From NCBI RefSeq assembly GCF_008973465.1, contig NZ_WBXN01000004.1:6612501-6676500 (forward strand): a stretch of DNA of 64,000 nt. The letters run 5' to 3'. Within the stretch, counting starts at the first letter, position 1. The number at the start of each line of letters is the position of its first letter. The position numbers were made by a program, and so were the translations under genes. The notes under the pieces were generated by a model that was given only the letters and a program-made list of their open reading frames with translations, had not been told where the DNA came from and did no database searches. This DNA comes from Streptomyces sp. SS1-1 (GTDB lineage: Bacteria > Actinomycetota > Actinomycetes > Streptomycetales > Streptomycetaceae). This document shows, piece after piece, positions 52,109 to 61,099 of the stretch.

Positions 52109-52999
52109 GTGACCGACCCGCAGCACCGGCAGCAAGACCCGGCCACCCAGCACCCGCAGCCCGACTTCCCCGACCAGGACCAGCCGCACCCGGGCTGGAC
52201 CGGCCCGATGGACCCGCCGCCGGACCACGGTGAGGACAGCTACCGCGGCTCCGGCCGGCTGGAGGGCCGCGCGACCGTCATCACGGGCGGCGACTCCGGC
52301 ATCGGACGGGCCGTCGCGCTGGCCTTCGCCCGGGAGGGCGCCGACGTCCTGTTCACCCATCTGGACGAGGAGGCCGAGGAGGCCCGCGAGACGGCACGGC
52401 TGGTCGAGGAGGCCGGCCGCAAGGCGGTCGCCGTGTCCTGCGACATCCGGGACGAGGACAACTGCCGGGCGCTGATCGAGCGTGCGGTCGAGGAGTTCGG
52501 GCGGATCGACGTGCTGGTGAACAACGCCGCCTACCAGATGTCCCAGCCGGACGGCATCGAGGCGATCAGCACCGAGCAGTTCGACCGCGTGATGCGCACC
52601 AACCTGTACGGGATGTTCTGGCTGACGAAGTTCGCCGTGCCGCACATCCCCGAGGGCGGCAGCGTCATCAACACGACGTCGGTCCAGGCGTACAAGCCGA
52701 GCCCGCATCTGCTCGACTACGCCACGACGAAGGGCGCGATCGTCACCTTCACCCAGGGGCTGGCCCAGATGCTGGTCGAGCGCGGCATCCGCGTGAACGC
52801 CGTCGCGCCGGGCCCGGTGTGGACGCCGCTGATCCCGGCGACGCTGCCCGACACGGCCGAGTTCGGCAAGCAGAGCCCCATGGGCCGCCCGGCCCAGCCG
52901 GCCGAGCTCGCCCCCGCCTACGTCTACCTCGCCTCCCAGGAGGCCAGTTTCATCACGGCGGAGATCGTCAACGCGACGGGCGGCACCCCGCTGCCGTAG
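52109..52999 (+). CDS. SDR oxidoreductase with N-terminal stress-type extension
   Basis: A 296-aa SDR. An N-terminal ~45-residue hydrophilic extension rich in Pro, Gln and Asp precedes TGGDSGIG; NNAAY replaces the common NNAG; Ser is in NTTSVQ and YATTK holds the catalytic pair. This layout matches the general-stress SDRs of the YdaD/YhdF group. The start is GTG at 52109, supported by CAGGAGG. It may be under a stress sigma factor. Confidence 0.9.
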   Translation: MTDPQHRQQDPATQHPQPDFPDQDQPHPGWTGPMDPPPDHGEDSYRGSGRLEGRATVITGGDSGIGRAVALAFAREGADVLFTHLDEEAEEARETARLVEEAGRKAVAVSCDIRDEDNCRALIERAVEEFGRIDVLVNNAAYQMSQPDGIEAISTEQFDRVMRTNLYGMFWLTKFAVPHIPEGGSVINTTSVQAYKPSPHLLDYATTKGAIVTFTQGLAQMLVERGIRVNAVAPGPVWTPLIPATLPDTAEFGKQSPMGRPAQPAELAPAYVYLASQEASFITAEIVNATGGTPLP

Positions 53000-53180
53000 C
53001 CGTCCGCCGCCCGCCGGCCGCGCACACGGGATTCTCACCCGCCGCCGGGTGTGGGTCCCGTGTGCGTGGGTAGGGCGGCGGCATGACTGGCAGCAGACCC
53101 GCCCCAGGACGCTGGGCCGTCCGACTGACCGTCCGGTACGCCGGGCTGCGCGGCGGCCGTCGAGAGCGCATGGTGGTGTC

Positions 53181-53444
53181 ATGAGCACGCGTCCCCTAGT
53201 GGTGGTGCAGCCACCGGAGCCGGACGGCGGGCGTCCGGTGACGATCCGTGGCGAGACCACGGGCACCGCGTACAGCCTGTTCGACGTGATGGACCTGGTC
53301 CACCGCGCGGGCCTGCCCGCCGAGGACCGGGCCGTCGACGACCCCGAGCTGATCGAGTGGCGCGGCGGCGGGCCCTACGACTGGACCGCGCGCGGCTCGG
53401 ACAGCACGTCGGACGACACCGCGGACGCGTCACCCGACTCGTGA
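53181..53444 (+). CDS. small conserved hypothetical protein
   Basis: An 87-aa acidic protein: VVVQPPEPDGGRPVTIRGE near the start, YSLFDVMDLVHRAGL and IEWRGGGPYDW in the middle, and a low-complexity Asp/Ser/Thr tail. No membrane segment or signal. It lies 52 bp before the PPOX-type gene and may be cotranscribed. Function unknown. Confidence 0.7.
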   Translation: MSTRPLVVVQPPEPDGGRPVTIRGETTGTAYSLFDVMDLVHRAGLPAEDRAVDDPELIEWRGGGPYDWTARGSDSTSDDTADASPDS

Positions 53445-53496
53445 CACCGCGGCCCGCGCCCCCGGCCGAAACAGCCGTCATGCCGAAGGAGCCGTC

Positions 53497-53946
53497 ATGC
53501 CGGACATGGAGCAGGACGAGGCACGGGAGCGGTTCGCCGCTGAGCGGGTCGCACGGCTGGCGACGATCGCGCCCTCGGGGCGCCCGCATCTGGTGCCGGT
53601 CGTCTTCGCGGTGCGCGGCGACGACGTGGTGACCGCCGTCGACCACAAGCCGAAGCGCACCCCCCGCCCGGCGCGGCTGCACGACATCGCCGTCCACCCG
53701 GCCGTCTGCCTGCTCGCGGACCGGTACGACGACGACTGGGAGCGGCTTTGGTGGGTGCGCGCCGACGGCGGCGCCCGCGTCCTCGAACCCGGCGCCCCCG
53801 GCGAGGAGGCCCGCGCGGAACGGGAGACGGCGGTGGAGCTGCTGCGGGGCAAGTACCCGCAGTACGTGGACCGGCCGCCCGAGGGACCGGTCATCGTGGT
53901 GTCCGTCCTGCACTGGACGGGCTGGAAGTACGGCTCGGCGAGCTGA
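53497..53946 (+). CDS. PPOX-class F420-dependent oxidoreductase (TIGR03668-like)
   Basis: A 149-aa split-barrel flavin/deazaflavin protein: RVARLATIAPSGRPHLVPVVF, VTAVDHKPKR (cofactor-phosphate contacts) and RYDDDWERLWWVRADG. The C-terminal VLHWTGWKY is typical of this F420-binding subset. It is likely a redox enzyme on a small molecule; the substrate is unknown. Confidence 0.88.
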   Translation: MPDMEQDEARERFAAERVARLATIAPSGRPHLVPVVFAVRGDDVVTAVDHKPKRTPRPARLHDIAVHPAVCLLADRYDDDWERLWWVRADGGARVLEPGAPGEEARAERETAVELLRGKYPQYVDRPPEGPVIVVSVLHWTGWKYGSAS

Positions 53947-53993
53947 CCGTCCGGGACGCCATTGACCCGGGGCCGTCCACGGACGTAACCTCC

Positions 53994-54009
53994 GTCTTCA
54001 TATGTAGAC
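53994..54009. promoter_or_regulatory. candidate operator upstream of the glucarate dehydratase gene
   Basis: GTCTTCATATGTAGAC is a 16-bp near-palindrome (arms GTCT/AGAC around CATATG) in an AT-rich patch 35 bp before the gene. This type of site suits a GntR- or IclR-type catabolic repressor; no regulator gene is adjacent. Confidence 0.45.
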
Positions 54010-54043
54010 AGCTCGGCCAGCTCCCGCAGATCGGCGTCCCGTC

Positions 54044-55372
54044 ATGACCCAGCCCGTCGTCACCCGCCTGTCCGTGTATCCGGTCGCCGGACGCGACGCG
54101 ATGCTTCTCAACCTGTCCGGCGCGCACGCCCCGTACTTCACCCGCAACGTCGTCGTCCTGGAGGACTCCGAGGGCCGCACCGGACTGGGCGAGGTGCCCG
54201 GCGGCGAGGCGATCACCCGGACCCTGCGCGACGCCGGGCCGCTGGTCGTCGGCGCCCGCGTCGGCGACTACCAGAAGGTCCTGCGCGCGATCGGAGCGGC
54301 GTTCGCCGACCGGGACGCCGGCGGACGCGGCGCGCAGACCTTCGACCAGCGCACCACCGTGCACGCGGTCACGGCCGTCGAGTCCGCCCTGCTCGACCTG
54401 CTCGGACAGCACCTGGAGGTGCCGGTCGCCGCCCTGCTCGGCGACGGCAAGCAGCGCGACACGGTCCGTATGCTCGGCTACCTCTTCTTCGTGGGCGACG
54501 CGGACCGCACCGGCCTGGACTACGTCCGCGACCCCGGCTCACCGGTCGACTGGTACCGCCTGCGATACGAGGAGGCACTCACCCCCGACGCGATCGTCCG
54601 GCAGGCCGAGGCCGCCCACGCCCTGTACGGCTTCCGGGACTTCAAGCTCAAGGGCGGCGTCCTGCCCGGACCTCGGGAGGTCGAGGCCGTCCGCGCGCTC
54701 AAGGACCGCTTCCCGGACGCGCGGATCACCCTGGACCCCAACGGCGCCTGGTCGCTGCGCGAGGCCGTCGAGCTGTGCCGTCCGCTCGTCGGCACCCTGG
54801 CCTACGCCGAGGACCCGTGCGGCGCGGAGGGCGGCTACTCGGGCCGGGAGGTGCTCGCGGAGTTCCGCCGGGCCACCGGACTGCCCACGGCCACCAACAT
54901 GGTCGCCACCGACTGGCGGCAGCTGACCCACGCGCTCGCCCTGCAGTCGGTGTCCATCCCGCTGGCCGACCCGCACTTCTGGACGATGCAGGGTTCGGTG
55001 CGCGTCGCCCAGCTGTGCCACGCGTCGGGGCTGACCTGGGGGTGCCACTCCAACAACCACTTCGACATCTCGCTGGCGATGATGGCCCACTGCGGCGCCG
55101 CGGCACCGGGGGAGTACAACGCCCTGGACACCCACTGGATCTGGCAGGAGGGCCGCGAACGGCTCACTGTGGAACCGCCCAGGATCACCGGCGGCGAGGT
55201 CGCCGTGCCGGACACCCCCGGACTGGGTGTCCGGCTCGACCGCGACCGGCTCCTCGCCGCCCACGAACTCCACCGCGAGAAGGCCCTGTCGGGCCGGGAC
55301 GACGCCGCCGGGATGCGGTACCTCGTCGAGGGCTGGACCTTCGACCCCAAGCGGCCCTGTCTCGTGCGCTGA
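54044..55372 (+). CDS. gudD: glucarate dehydratase
   Basis: A 442-aa enolase-superfamily enzyme converting D-glucarate to 5-keto-4-deoxyglucarate. The KxK base motif is in FKLKGGVLPG (about residue 205), metal ligands are in ITLDPNGAW and AYAEDPCG, ATNMVATDW follows, and the His-Asp dyad region is CHSNNHFDISLAMM. The C-terminal WTFDPKRPCLVR is family-typical. No other glucarate genes are next to it. Confidence 0.92.
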   Translation: MTQPVVTRLSVYPVAGRDAMLLNLSGAHAPYFTRNVVVLEDSEGRTGLGEVPGGEAITRTLRDAGPLVVGARVGDYQKVLRAIGAAFADRDAGGRGAQTFDQRTTVHAVTAVESALLDLLGQHLEVPVAALLGDGKQRDTVRMLGYLFFVGDADRTGLDYVRDPGSPVDWYRLRYEEALTPDAIVRQAEAAHALYGFRDFKLKGGVLPGPREVEAVRALKDRFPDARITLDPNGAWSLREAVELCRPLVGTLAYAEDPCGAEGGYSGREVLAEFRRATGLPTATNMVATDWRQLTHALALQSVSIPLADPHFWTMQGSVRVAQLCHASGLTWGCHSNNHFDISLAMMAHCGAAAPGEYNALDTHWIWQEGRERLTVEPPRITGGEVAVPDTPGLGVRLDRDRLLAAHELHREKALSGRDDAAGMRYLVEGWTFDPKRPCLVR

Positions 55373-55388
55373 CCGGCCGCGCGTCCCG

Positions 55389-55781
55389 TCAGCCGGCCTC
55401 GGCGCGCGGAAGGACCGTCACCCGGCGGAAATTGCAGGCCGCCCAGTGCGGCGGCCCGTCGGGCGGCGGGCCGCCCTGATGGGCCTTCAGGGCGACACTG
55501 ACGAGGCTCATCAGCAGATCGACGTCCGCCTCGCAGCCCAGATGCAGCGTCACCCAGCGCGACCCCGGCACCAGCCGCACCGCCGTGGACTCCCACAGGT
55601 TCCGCCCGAAACGCTGGATCGCGGGCAGGGTGAGATGCAGATCCACGTCCCGGTCGGAGTGGAAGTGCACGATCTCGCTGTGGGCGGAGCGCAGGGCCCG
55701 CCCCGCGCCACAGCCGGCCGGGCCCGCACTGAGGTCGGGCCAGACTTCCAGGCGTTCCATGGCGCGTTGGGCCAGTGTCAT
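55389..55781 (-). CDS. hypothetical protein (DUF5519/luciferase-domain-like)
   Basis: A 130-aa protein: EIVHFHSDRDVDLHLTLPAIQRF and SRWVTLHLGCEADVDLLMSLVSVAL resemble the small family labelled DUF5519 or 'luciferase family protein', although no flavin-binding site is evident. No signal peptide. It converges with the glucarate dehydratase gene 16 bp away. The family assignment is from memory. Confidence 0.6.
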   Translation of the reverse strand: MTLAQRAMERLEVWPDLSAGPAGCGAGRALRSAHSEIVHFHSDRDVDLHLTLPAIQRFGRNLWESTAVRLVPGSRWVTLHLGCEADVDLLMSLVSVALKAHQGGPPPDGPPHWAACNFRRVTVLPRAEAG

Positions 55782-55920
55782 GGCCCCATAGTCGCGCGAT
55801 CATGGCCCGGCAACCAGGGGTTGGGCGAACCGTAATCGGCGCGTGAGGACGCACACACCGCCCGCGACCAGGGCGGCGGGCGGCGTGCGCCACCAAAGGG
55901 GCTCCGGGGGCGGAACGGAC

Positions 55921-56505
55921 CTACCGCGCCCCGGTCCAGTTGTGCGCGACGTCGACGACGATCCGGCCGTCCGCCACCCACACCCGGAACGGCAGCCGGG
56001 CCCGGACGCCGAGTCCGATCTGCGTGTCCCCCTCGAAGCTGCCGACGAACCGGGTGTCCCGGAACGTCCGGTATCCCGTGAGGTTCACCCCCGGCAGCCG
56101 CTGACCGGCCCGGGCCGGATACGTGGGCCTGCCGCTGCCGGCGTCGTAGGCGGGCGCGCCGACCCGCACCTCGATCACGGCCCCGCCGCCGACGGTGACG
56201 GGACGCCCCGAACCGTCCTGGTGGACGCGGCTCACGTACTGCACGGTGTAGCCGAGCCGCCCGGTGCCCGCGCCGGGGACGTCGACGACCATGCGGTCGA
56301 AGCAGGCGTGCCGGCCGGTCCTGACGTCCGTCACCGACTTCATCGTGGCGGCCGAGCGGATCTCCGCCTGACTGCCCCAACCCGTGGGGCAGGCCGTGGC
56401 CTTGGTGGTGGTCGTGGCGGCCGTGGCCGGGACGGCCGCCACGGCCGACGTGGCGGCCACGAGCGCGGCGACGGTCGCCGCCACCGCCATTCTTGTTCGT
56501 CCCAT
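55921..56505 (-). CDS. secreted AMIN-like domain protein
   Basis: A 194-aa exported protein. Signal peptide AVAATVAALVAATSAVAAVPATA, then a beta-rich domain (FDRMVVDVPGAGTGRLGYTVQYV, GAVIEVRVGAPAYD, YRTFRDTRFVGSFEGDTQIG type) resembling the actinobacterial AMIN-like domain, ending RIVVDVAHNW. It is probably a cell-wall or extracellular binding protein. The first visible Cys is in TACPTGWG, after the signal. Confidence 0.75.
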   Translation of the reverse strand: MGRTRMAVAATVAALVAATSAVAAVPATAATTTTKATACPTGWGSQAEIRSAATMKSVTDVRTGRHACFDRMVVDVPGAGTGRLGYTVQYVSRVHQDGSGRPVTVGGGAVIEVRVGAPAYDAGSGRPTYPARAGQRLPGVNLTGYRTFRDTRFVGSFEGDTQIGLGVRARLPFRVWVADGRIVVDVAHNWTGAR

Positions 56506-56658
56506 TGTGTCCCCAGAGAGGTGAAGTGCCTGATATCAGAGGAGACAGCCGACTTGACGGAAAGGTTGCACGCGGACGGAACTTCGTGGTCCGCACGGGG
56601 GACAAGCCCCGCCCGCGCCCCCGGGCCGGCCCCCGTCACGCGCCGTACGCTGGACCCC

Positions 56659-57525
56659 GTGCACAGCAGCTTCGACAGCCCGGGCGCGGCGGCCGCGCAC
56701 TTCACGGGGCGTTCCGTGACCGGTGAACGGCCCCTGACCGCGACGCTGACCGAAGTGACCCTGGACGACGGGCGCGTGGTCGTGGTCAAGCGCGGCGACG
56801 GCGAGGGGGCCGCCCGGGCCGAGGCCGCCGGACTGCGCTGGCTGGCCGACGCCCGCTCCGTGCGCGTCCCCCGGGTCCACGGCCACGACGCGCGATGGCT
56901 CGTCACCGACCGGGTCGCCACCGGCCGGCCCGGCGCGGCGGCCGCCGACCGGTTCGGCCGGGACCTCGCCGCACTCCACGCCGCGGGCGCCCCCGCGTTC
57001 GGCGCGCCCCCACCCGGCGGACCCGAGGACGCGTACATCGGCCGCGCCGCGATGCGCAACACCACCGGCCCCGACTGGCCCGCCTGGTACGCCGAGCACC
57101 GCGTCCTGCCGTACGTCCGCGGGGCCGTCGACACGGGCACGCTGCGCCCCGCCGAGGCGGCCGTGTTCGAGCAGGTCTGCGCCCGGCTGCCCGAGCTGGC
57201 GGGTCCCGCCGAACCACCCGCGCGCCTGCACGGCGACCTGTGGAACGGCAATGTGCTGTGGGGCGCCGACGGGCACGTCCGGCTGATCGACCCGGCCGCG
57301 CACGGCGGGCACCGCGAGACGGACCTCGCGATGCTCCAGCTCTTCGGCTGCCCCCACCTGGACCGCGTCCTGGACGCATACCGGGAGCGGGCGCCGCTCG
57401 CCGACGGCTGGACCGCACGCGTCGGCCTGCACCAGCTCTTCCCGCTCCTCGTCCACGCCGTCCTGTTCGGCCGCGGCTACGCCGAACAGGCTCTCACGGC
57501 GGCGCGGGCGGCCCTGCGCAGCTAG
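56659..57525 (+). CDS. fructosamine kinase-family protein
   Basis: A 288-aa kinase-like protein of the fructosamine/ketosamine kinase and aminoglycoside phosphotransferase fold: VVVKRGDGEGAARAEAAGL, LVTDRVATGRPG, the catalytic RLHGDLWNGNVLW and metal-binding LIDPAAHGGHRETDLAML. It probably phosphorylates sugar-amine adducts for protein deglycation. The start is GTG at 56659; a TACGCT hexamer 8 bases earlier suggests a leaderless message. Its TAG shares the CTAG tetramer with the convergent XRE gene's stop. Confidence 0.88.
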   Translation: MHSSFDSPGAAAAHFTGRSVTGERPLTATLTEVTLDDGRVVVVKRGDGEGAARAEAAGLRWLADARSVRVPRVHGHDARWLVTDRVATGRPGAAAADRFGRDLAALHAAGAPAFGAPPPGGPEDAYIGRAAMRNTTGPDWPAWYAEHRVLPYVRGAVDTGTLRPAEAAVFEQVCARLPELAGPAEPPARLHGDLWNGNVLWGADGHVRLIDPAAHGGHRETDLAMLQLFGCPHLDRVLDAYRERAPLADGWTARVGLHQLFPLLVHAVLFGRGYAEQALTAARAALRS

Positions 57526-58355
57526 GAGACCGGCGTCAGACCGGCCGAGAGCTGTGCGAGGCGTTCGGCGTCCGGGGTGCCCGGCTCGGCCGTGTAGACC
57601 ATGAGCCGCAGATCGCTGCCGGACACCGCGAGGATGTCGCAGTCCAGGGTGAGGGGGCCCGCCTCGGGGTGGTCGACGACCTTCCGGCCGGTCTCGTGCC
57701 GGCCGACCGCGCCCGACTCCCACAGCTCGGCGAAGCGCGCACTGCGCTCACGCAACCGCGCCACCAGCTCCCGCAGCCGGGGGTCCTCGGGATAACGGCT
57801 GACCGTGGCCCGCAGGTCGGCGACGATCCCCGCCTGGAACTCCCGGTGTTCCCGCTCCGTGTGCCGCACCCGGCCCCGCGGACCGAGGAACGCCCGCCAC
57901 ACACCGTTGCGTTCGAACCCGCGCAGCTCGCGCGGGTCGCCCATCAGGGCGGCGTACGGCGGGTTCGCCTCCAGCAGGGTCCAGGAGGCGTCGTGGACCC
58001 CGACGGGCGTGCCGCTCAGCCGGTCCAGCAGCCGCCGTACGCTCGGCGTGAGCTGCCCGGGGACCGTCTCCGGGCCGGGCGGCGCCAGCTCCGCCAGCCG
58101 GAACAGATGCGCGCGTTCGTCCGCCGACAGCCGCAGGGCGCGGGCCAGCGCCTCCACGATCTGCGCGGACGGGTTGCTCGCCCGGCCCTGTTCGAGCCGG
58201 GTGACGTAGTCGGCCGAGATCCCGGCCAGCAGGGCCAGTTCCTCACGGCGCAGCCCGGCCGCCCTGCGGTGCCCGCCCGTGGGCAGCCCCGCGGCCTGCG
58301 GGGGGACCCGGTCCCGCCAGCGGCGCAGGGCCCGCCCGAGTTCCGTCGCCGTCAT
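57522..58355 (-). CDS. XRE/helix-turn-helix regulator with MmyB-like ligand domain
   Basis: A 277-aa regulator: N-terminal XRE helix-turn-helix (LRREELALLAGISADYVTRLEQGR) and a C-terminal MmyB-like PAS-type domain (VHDASWTLLEANPPYAALMG, RWPEDPRLRELV-type region, LTLDCDILAVSGSDLRLMVY). This group typically represses a divergent SDR gene, and here an SDR lies divergently at 58457. It starts at the ATG at 58355. Confidence 0.9.
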   Translation of the reverse strand: MTATELGRALRRWRDRVPPQAAGLPTGGHRRAAGLRREELALLAGISADYVTRLEQGRASNPSAQIVEALARALRLSADERAHLFRLAELAPPGPETVPGQLTPSVRRLLDRLSGTPVGVHDASWTLLEANPPYAALMGDPRELRGFERNGVWRAFLGPRGRVRHTEREHREFQAGIVADLRATVSRYPEDPRLRELVARLRERSARFAELWESGAVGRHETGRKVVDHPEAGPLTLDCDILAVSGSDLRLMVYTAEPGTPDAERLAQLSAGLTPVS

Positions 58356-58456
58356 GCCCCCAGTGAACACCGTCCGCCGGGCGGATGCCTGGTACCGGTG
58401 GTCCCAGGAAGACCGGACTGCTGGCAGCGGGCCGCGCCGCGCAGGAGGCTGGACGC

Positions 58457-59164
58457 ATGACGACGACACTCATCACCGGAGCGAACAAGGGACTCGGCCT
58501 GGAGACGGCCCGCCGGCTCGTCGGGGCCGGTCACACCGTGTACGTCGGCGCCCGGGACGCCGAGCGCGGCCGGGCGGCCGCCGAACGGATCGGCGCGCGG
58601 TTCGTGCTGCTCGACGTCACCGACGACGCCTCCGTCCAGGCCGCCGCGAAGACCGTCGAGGCCGACGGCGGGCTCGACGTCCTGGTCAACAACGCCGGCA
58701 TCGAACTGCGCGGCCCGGACAACAGCATTCCCGCCGCCGGTGACACCACCGCCGACGAGATGCGCACCGTGTTCGAGACCAACGTCTTCGGTGTCGTACG
58801 CGTGACCCACGCCTTCCTGCCGCTGCTCCAGCGTTCCCCGGCACCCGTCGTGGTGAACGTCAGCAGCGGCCTCGCCTCGCTGGCCGGGCTGTCCGACCCC
58901 GCATCGCCGGCGCACTTCTACCAGGCCCTCGCCTACCCGTCCTCCAAGACGGCGGTCAACATGATCACCGTGCAGTACGCCAAGGCGTTCCCCGCCCTGC
59001 GGATCAACGCCGTGGAGCCCGGCTTCACCGCCACCGACCTCAACGGCCGCACCGGCACCCAGAGCGTCGAGGAGGGCGCCGAGGTCATCGTGCGGATGGC
59101 GCAGGTCGGCCCCGACGGCCCGACCGGCGGCTACTTCGACATCCACGGGCCGCTGCCCTGGTGA
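58457..59164 (+). CDS. short-chain dehydrogenase/reductase, divergent from the XRE regulator
   Basis: A 235-aa SDR: TGANKGLG, NNAGI, Ser in VSSGL and YPSSK. AGGAGG lies 9 bases before the ATG at 58457. SDRs next to MmyB-type regulators in streptomycetes are usually the regulator's target, so control by the 57522 gene is likely. The 101-bp gap contains CCTGG/CCAGG half-sites around GGTACC. The substrate is unknown. Confidence 0.9.
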   Translation: MTTTLITGANKGLGLETARRLVGAGHTVYVGARDAERGRAAAERIGARFVLLDVTDDASVQAAAKTVEADGGLDVLVNNAGIELRGPDNSIPAAGDTTADEMRTVFETNVFGVVRVTHAFLPLLQRSPAPVVVNVSSGLASLAGLSDPASPAHFYQALAYPSSKTAVNMITVQYAKAFPALRINAVEPGFTATDLNGRTGTQSVEEGAEVIVRMAQVGPDGPTGGYFDIHGPLPW

Positions 59165-59179
59165 CGCGAGGGCGGTGCC

Positions 59180-60373
59180 TCAGACGACGCCGTCGGCGCG
59201 CAGGGCCGCGATCTCCTCGGGGGTGTGGCCGAGTTCGGCGAGGATCGCGTCGGTGTGCTCGCCGGCCGCGGGGACCGGGTCCATCCGCGCGGGCACGCCC
59301 ACGAGGTCGGCCGGAGGCAGCAGGGCGCGGACGCTCGCGCCGCCCGGCACGTCCACCGTCCCCCAGCGGCCGCGGGCGGCCAGCACCGGGTGGTCGAGGA
59401 AGGCGGCCACGTCGTTGACGCCCGCGCAGGCTACGCCGATGTCCTCCAGCTCCTTCAGGATCTCCTCGGCGCCCGAGCGGGCGCAGCGCTCGGCGACGAC
59501 GGCGTTGACCTCGGCGCGGTGCGCGACCCGGGCCGAACTCGTCGCGAACCGCGGGTCGTCGGTCAGCTCGGGCCGCCCCAGGAACCGGGCGCAGAGCACC
59601 GCCCACTCGCGCTCGTTCTGGATGGAGAGCAGCACCTGCCGCCCGTCGGCCGCCGTGAACGCGCCGTACGGGGCGAGCGTGGGGTGCTGGGTGCCCAGCC
59701 GCTCGGGCTGGGTGCCGCCGTACTCCGTGTAGTAGGCGGGCTGCCCCATCCACTCCGCCAGCGCCTCGAACAGGGACACCTCGACCGGGTGGACGGACCC
59801 CGTGGTGGCGCGGGTGAACAGCGCGGTGAGGATGCCGCTGTAGGCGTACATGCCGGCCGCGATGTCCGCCACGGAGATCCCGACGCGGGCGCCGCTCCCG
59901 GCGTCCCCGGTCAGGGACACCAGCCCGGTCTGGCACTGCACCAGCAGGTCGTACGACTTGCGGCCGGCCCACGGCCCGGAGGTGCCGTAGCCGGAGATCG
60001 TGCAGGGGATCAGCCGGGGCCACCGCTCGGCGAGCGCCGCCGTCCCGAGGCCGAGCCGGCCGGCCGCGCCCGGTGCCAGGTTCTGCACGAAGACGTCGGC
60101 GCCGTCCAGGAGCCCGTGCAGGATCTCCCGCCCGCGCTCGGACTTCAGGTCCAGCGTGAGGGACTCCTTGGAGCGGTTCAGCCACACGAAGTAGCTGGAC
60201 TGCCCGTGCACGGTGGTGTCGTACCGGCGGGCGAAGTCCCCGGCGCCGGGCCGCTCCACCTTGATCACCCGCGCGCCGAGGTCGGCGAGCTGCCGGGTGG
60301 CGTAGGGCGCGGCGACGGCCTGTTCGAGGCTGACGACGGTGATGCCGGCGAGGGGGAGGCGCGGGGTGCTCAT
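59180..60373 (-). CDS. CaiB/BaiF family III CoA-transferase
   Basis: A 397-aa class III CoA-transferase: PLAGITVVSLEQAVAAPYATRQLADLGARVIKVE at the start, FVWLNRSKESLTLDL, QNLAPGAAGRLGLG, and the SVADIAAGMYAYSG segment where the catalytic Asp is expected. ALFTRATTGSVHPVEVSLFE follows. It moves CoA between carboxylic acids; no dedicated substrate pathway is visible next to it. Confidence 0.9.
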   Translation of the reverse strand: MSTPRLPLAGITVVSLEQAVAAPYATRQLADLGARVIKVERPGAGDFARRYDTTVHGQSSYFVWLNRSKESLTLDLKSERGREILHGLLDGADVFVQNLAPGAAGRLGLGTAALAERWPRLIPCTISGYGTSGPWAGRKSYDLLVQCQTGLVSLTGDAGSGARVGISVADIAAGMYAYSGILTALFTRATTGSVHPVEVSLFEALAEWMGQPAYYTEYGGTQPERLGTQHPTLAPYGAFTAADGRQVLLSIQNEREWAVLCARFLGRPELTDDPRFATSSARVAHRAEVNAVVAERCARSGAEEILKELEDIGVACAGVNDVAAFLDHPVLAARGRWGTVDVPGGASVRALLPPADLVGVPARMDPVPAAGEHTDAILAELGHTPEEIAALRADGVV

Positions 60374-60433
60374 GACGCCATGTGTACGGCCCCGCCGAAG
60401 ATCACGTCAATGACGGGCCGGCCGCGGTCCAGG

Positions 60434-60892
60434 TCAGGCGGGCAGGTGGAGCGTCTCGACGGCCCGGACGAGGGGGGCGAGTTCGGGGTTGCGGGCGGCG
60501 TCGTCGAGGGCTTCGCGGAGGGCTTTGTCGTTGGTGGGGCGGGCCTGGTCGAGGAGGCGGAGTCCGGCGTCGGTGACGTCGGTGTAGATGCCGCGTCGGT
60601 CGGTGGGGCAGAGGTAGCGGGAGAGCAGGCCGCGGTCCTCGAGGCGGGTGACGAGGCGGGTGGTGGCGCTCTGGCTGAGGACGACGGCGTCGGCGACCTG
60701 TTTCATCTGCAGGTGTCCGCCTTCGCCGTGGTGCTGGCGGCTGAGGACGTCGAGCAGGGAGTACTCGCGGACGCTGAGGTCGTGTTCGCTCTGCAGGGCG
60801 CGTTCGATGTGGGCCTCGATCCTGCCGTGGAGCAGGGAGAGGGCGCACCAGCCCTGGGCGAGGGCGGTGAGTGAGGGATCCGTCGCTGTCAT
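60434..60892 (-). CDS. MarR-family transcriptional regulator
   Basis: A 152-aa MarR protein: REYSLLDVLSRQHHGEGGHL, recognition helix ADAVVLSQSATTRLVTRLE and wing LCPTDRRGIYTDVTDAG. It starts at the ATG at 60892. It is divergent from the F420-type oxidoreductase gene (61100) with a 207-bp gap; that pairing suggests local control. This gene's codons are less C-rich in wobble positions than its neighbours (more G and T), a small compositional difference. Confidence 0.9.
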   Translation of the reverse strand: MTATDPSLTALAQGWCALSLLHGRIEAHIERALQSEHDLSVREYSLLDVLSRQHHGEGGHLQMKQVADAVVLSQSATTRLVTRLEDRGLLSRYLCPTDRRGIYTDVTDAGLRLLDQARPTNDKALREALDDAARNPELAPLVRAVETLHLPA

Positions 60893-61030
60893 GGCCCCGA
60901 AGCCTCCGTACACAGTGGGTCCTTCCAGGATAGGACATCCGCGCAATTTCCCGCCGATGCGGCTATAGGGCGCGTGCAAGCACCGGGCTCCTTCTCGGCA
61001 CACGTCCTCCTTCCGGCGTACGTCCTTCAC

Positions 61031-61050
61031 CTCGAGCGCACTCGAGCGCC
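61031..61050. repeat. tandem 10-bp repeat in a promoter region
   Basis: CTCGAGCGCA directly followed by CTCGAGCGCC, then TAGCGT at 61051-61056, a possible -10 for the F420-type gene 50 bp on. It may be an operator for the divergent MarR protein. Confidence 0.45.
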
Positions 61051-61099
61051 TAGCGTCGCCGTGACGGACCGCCCTGGTCCGGTGGACGGAGGAGCAGCC

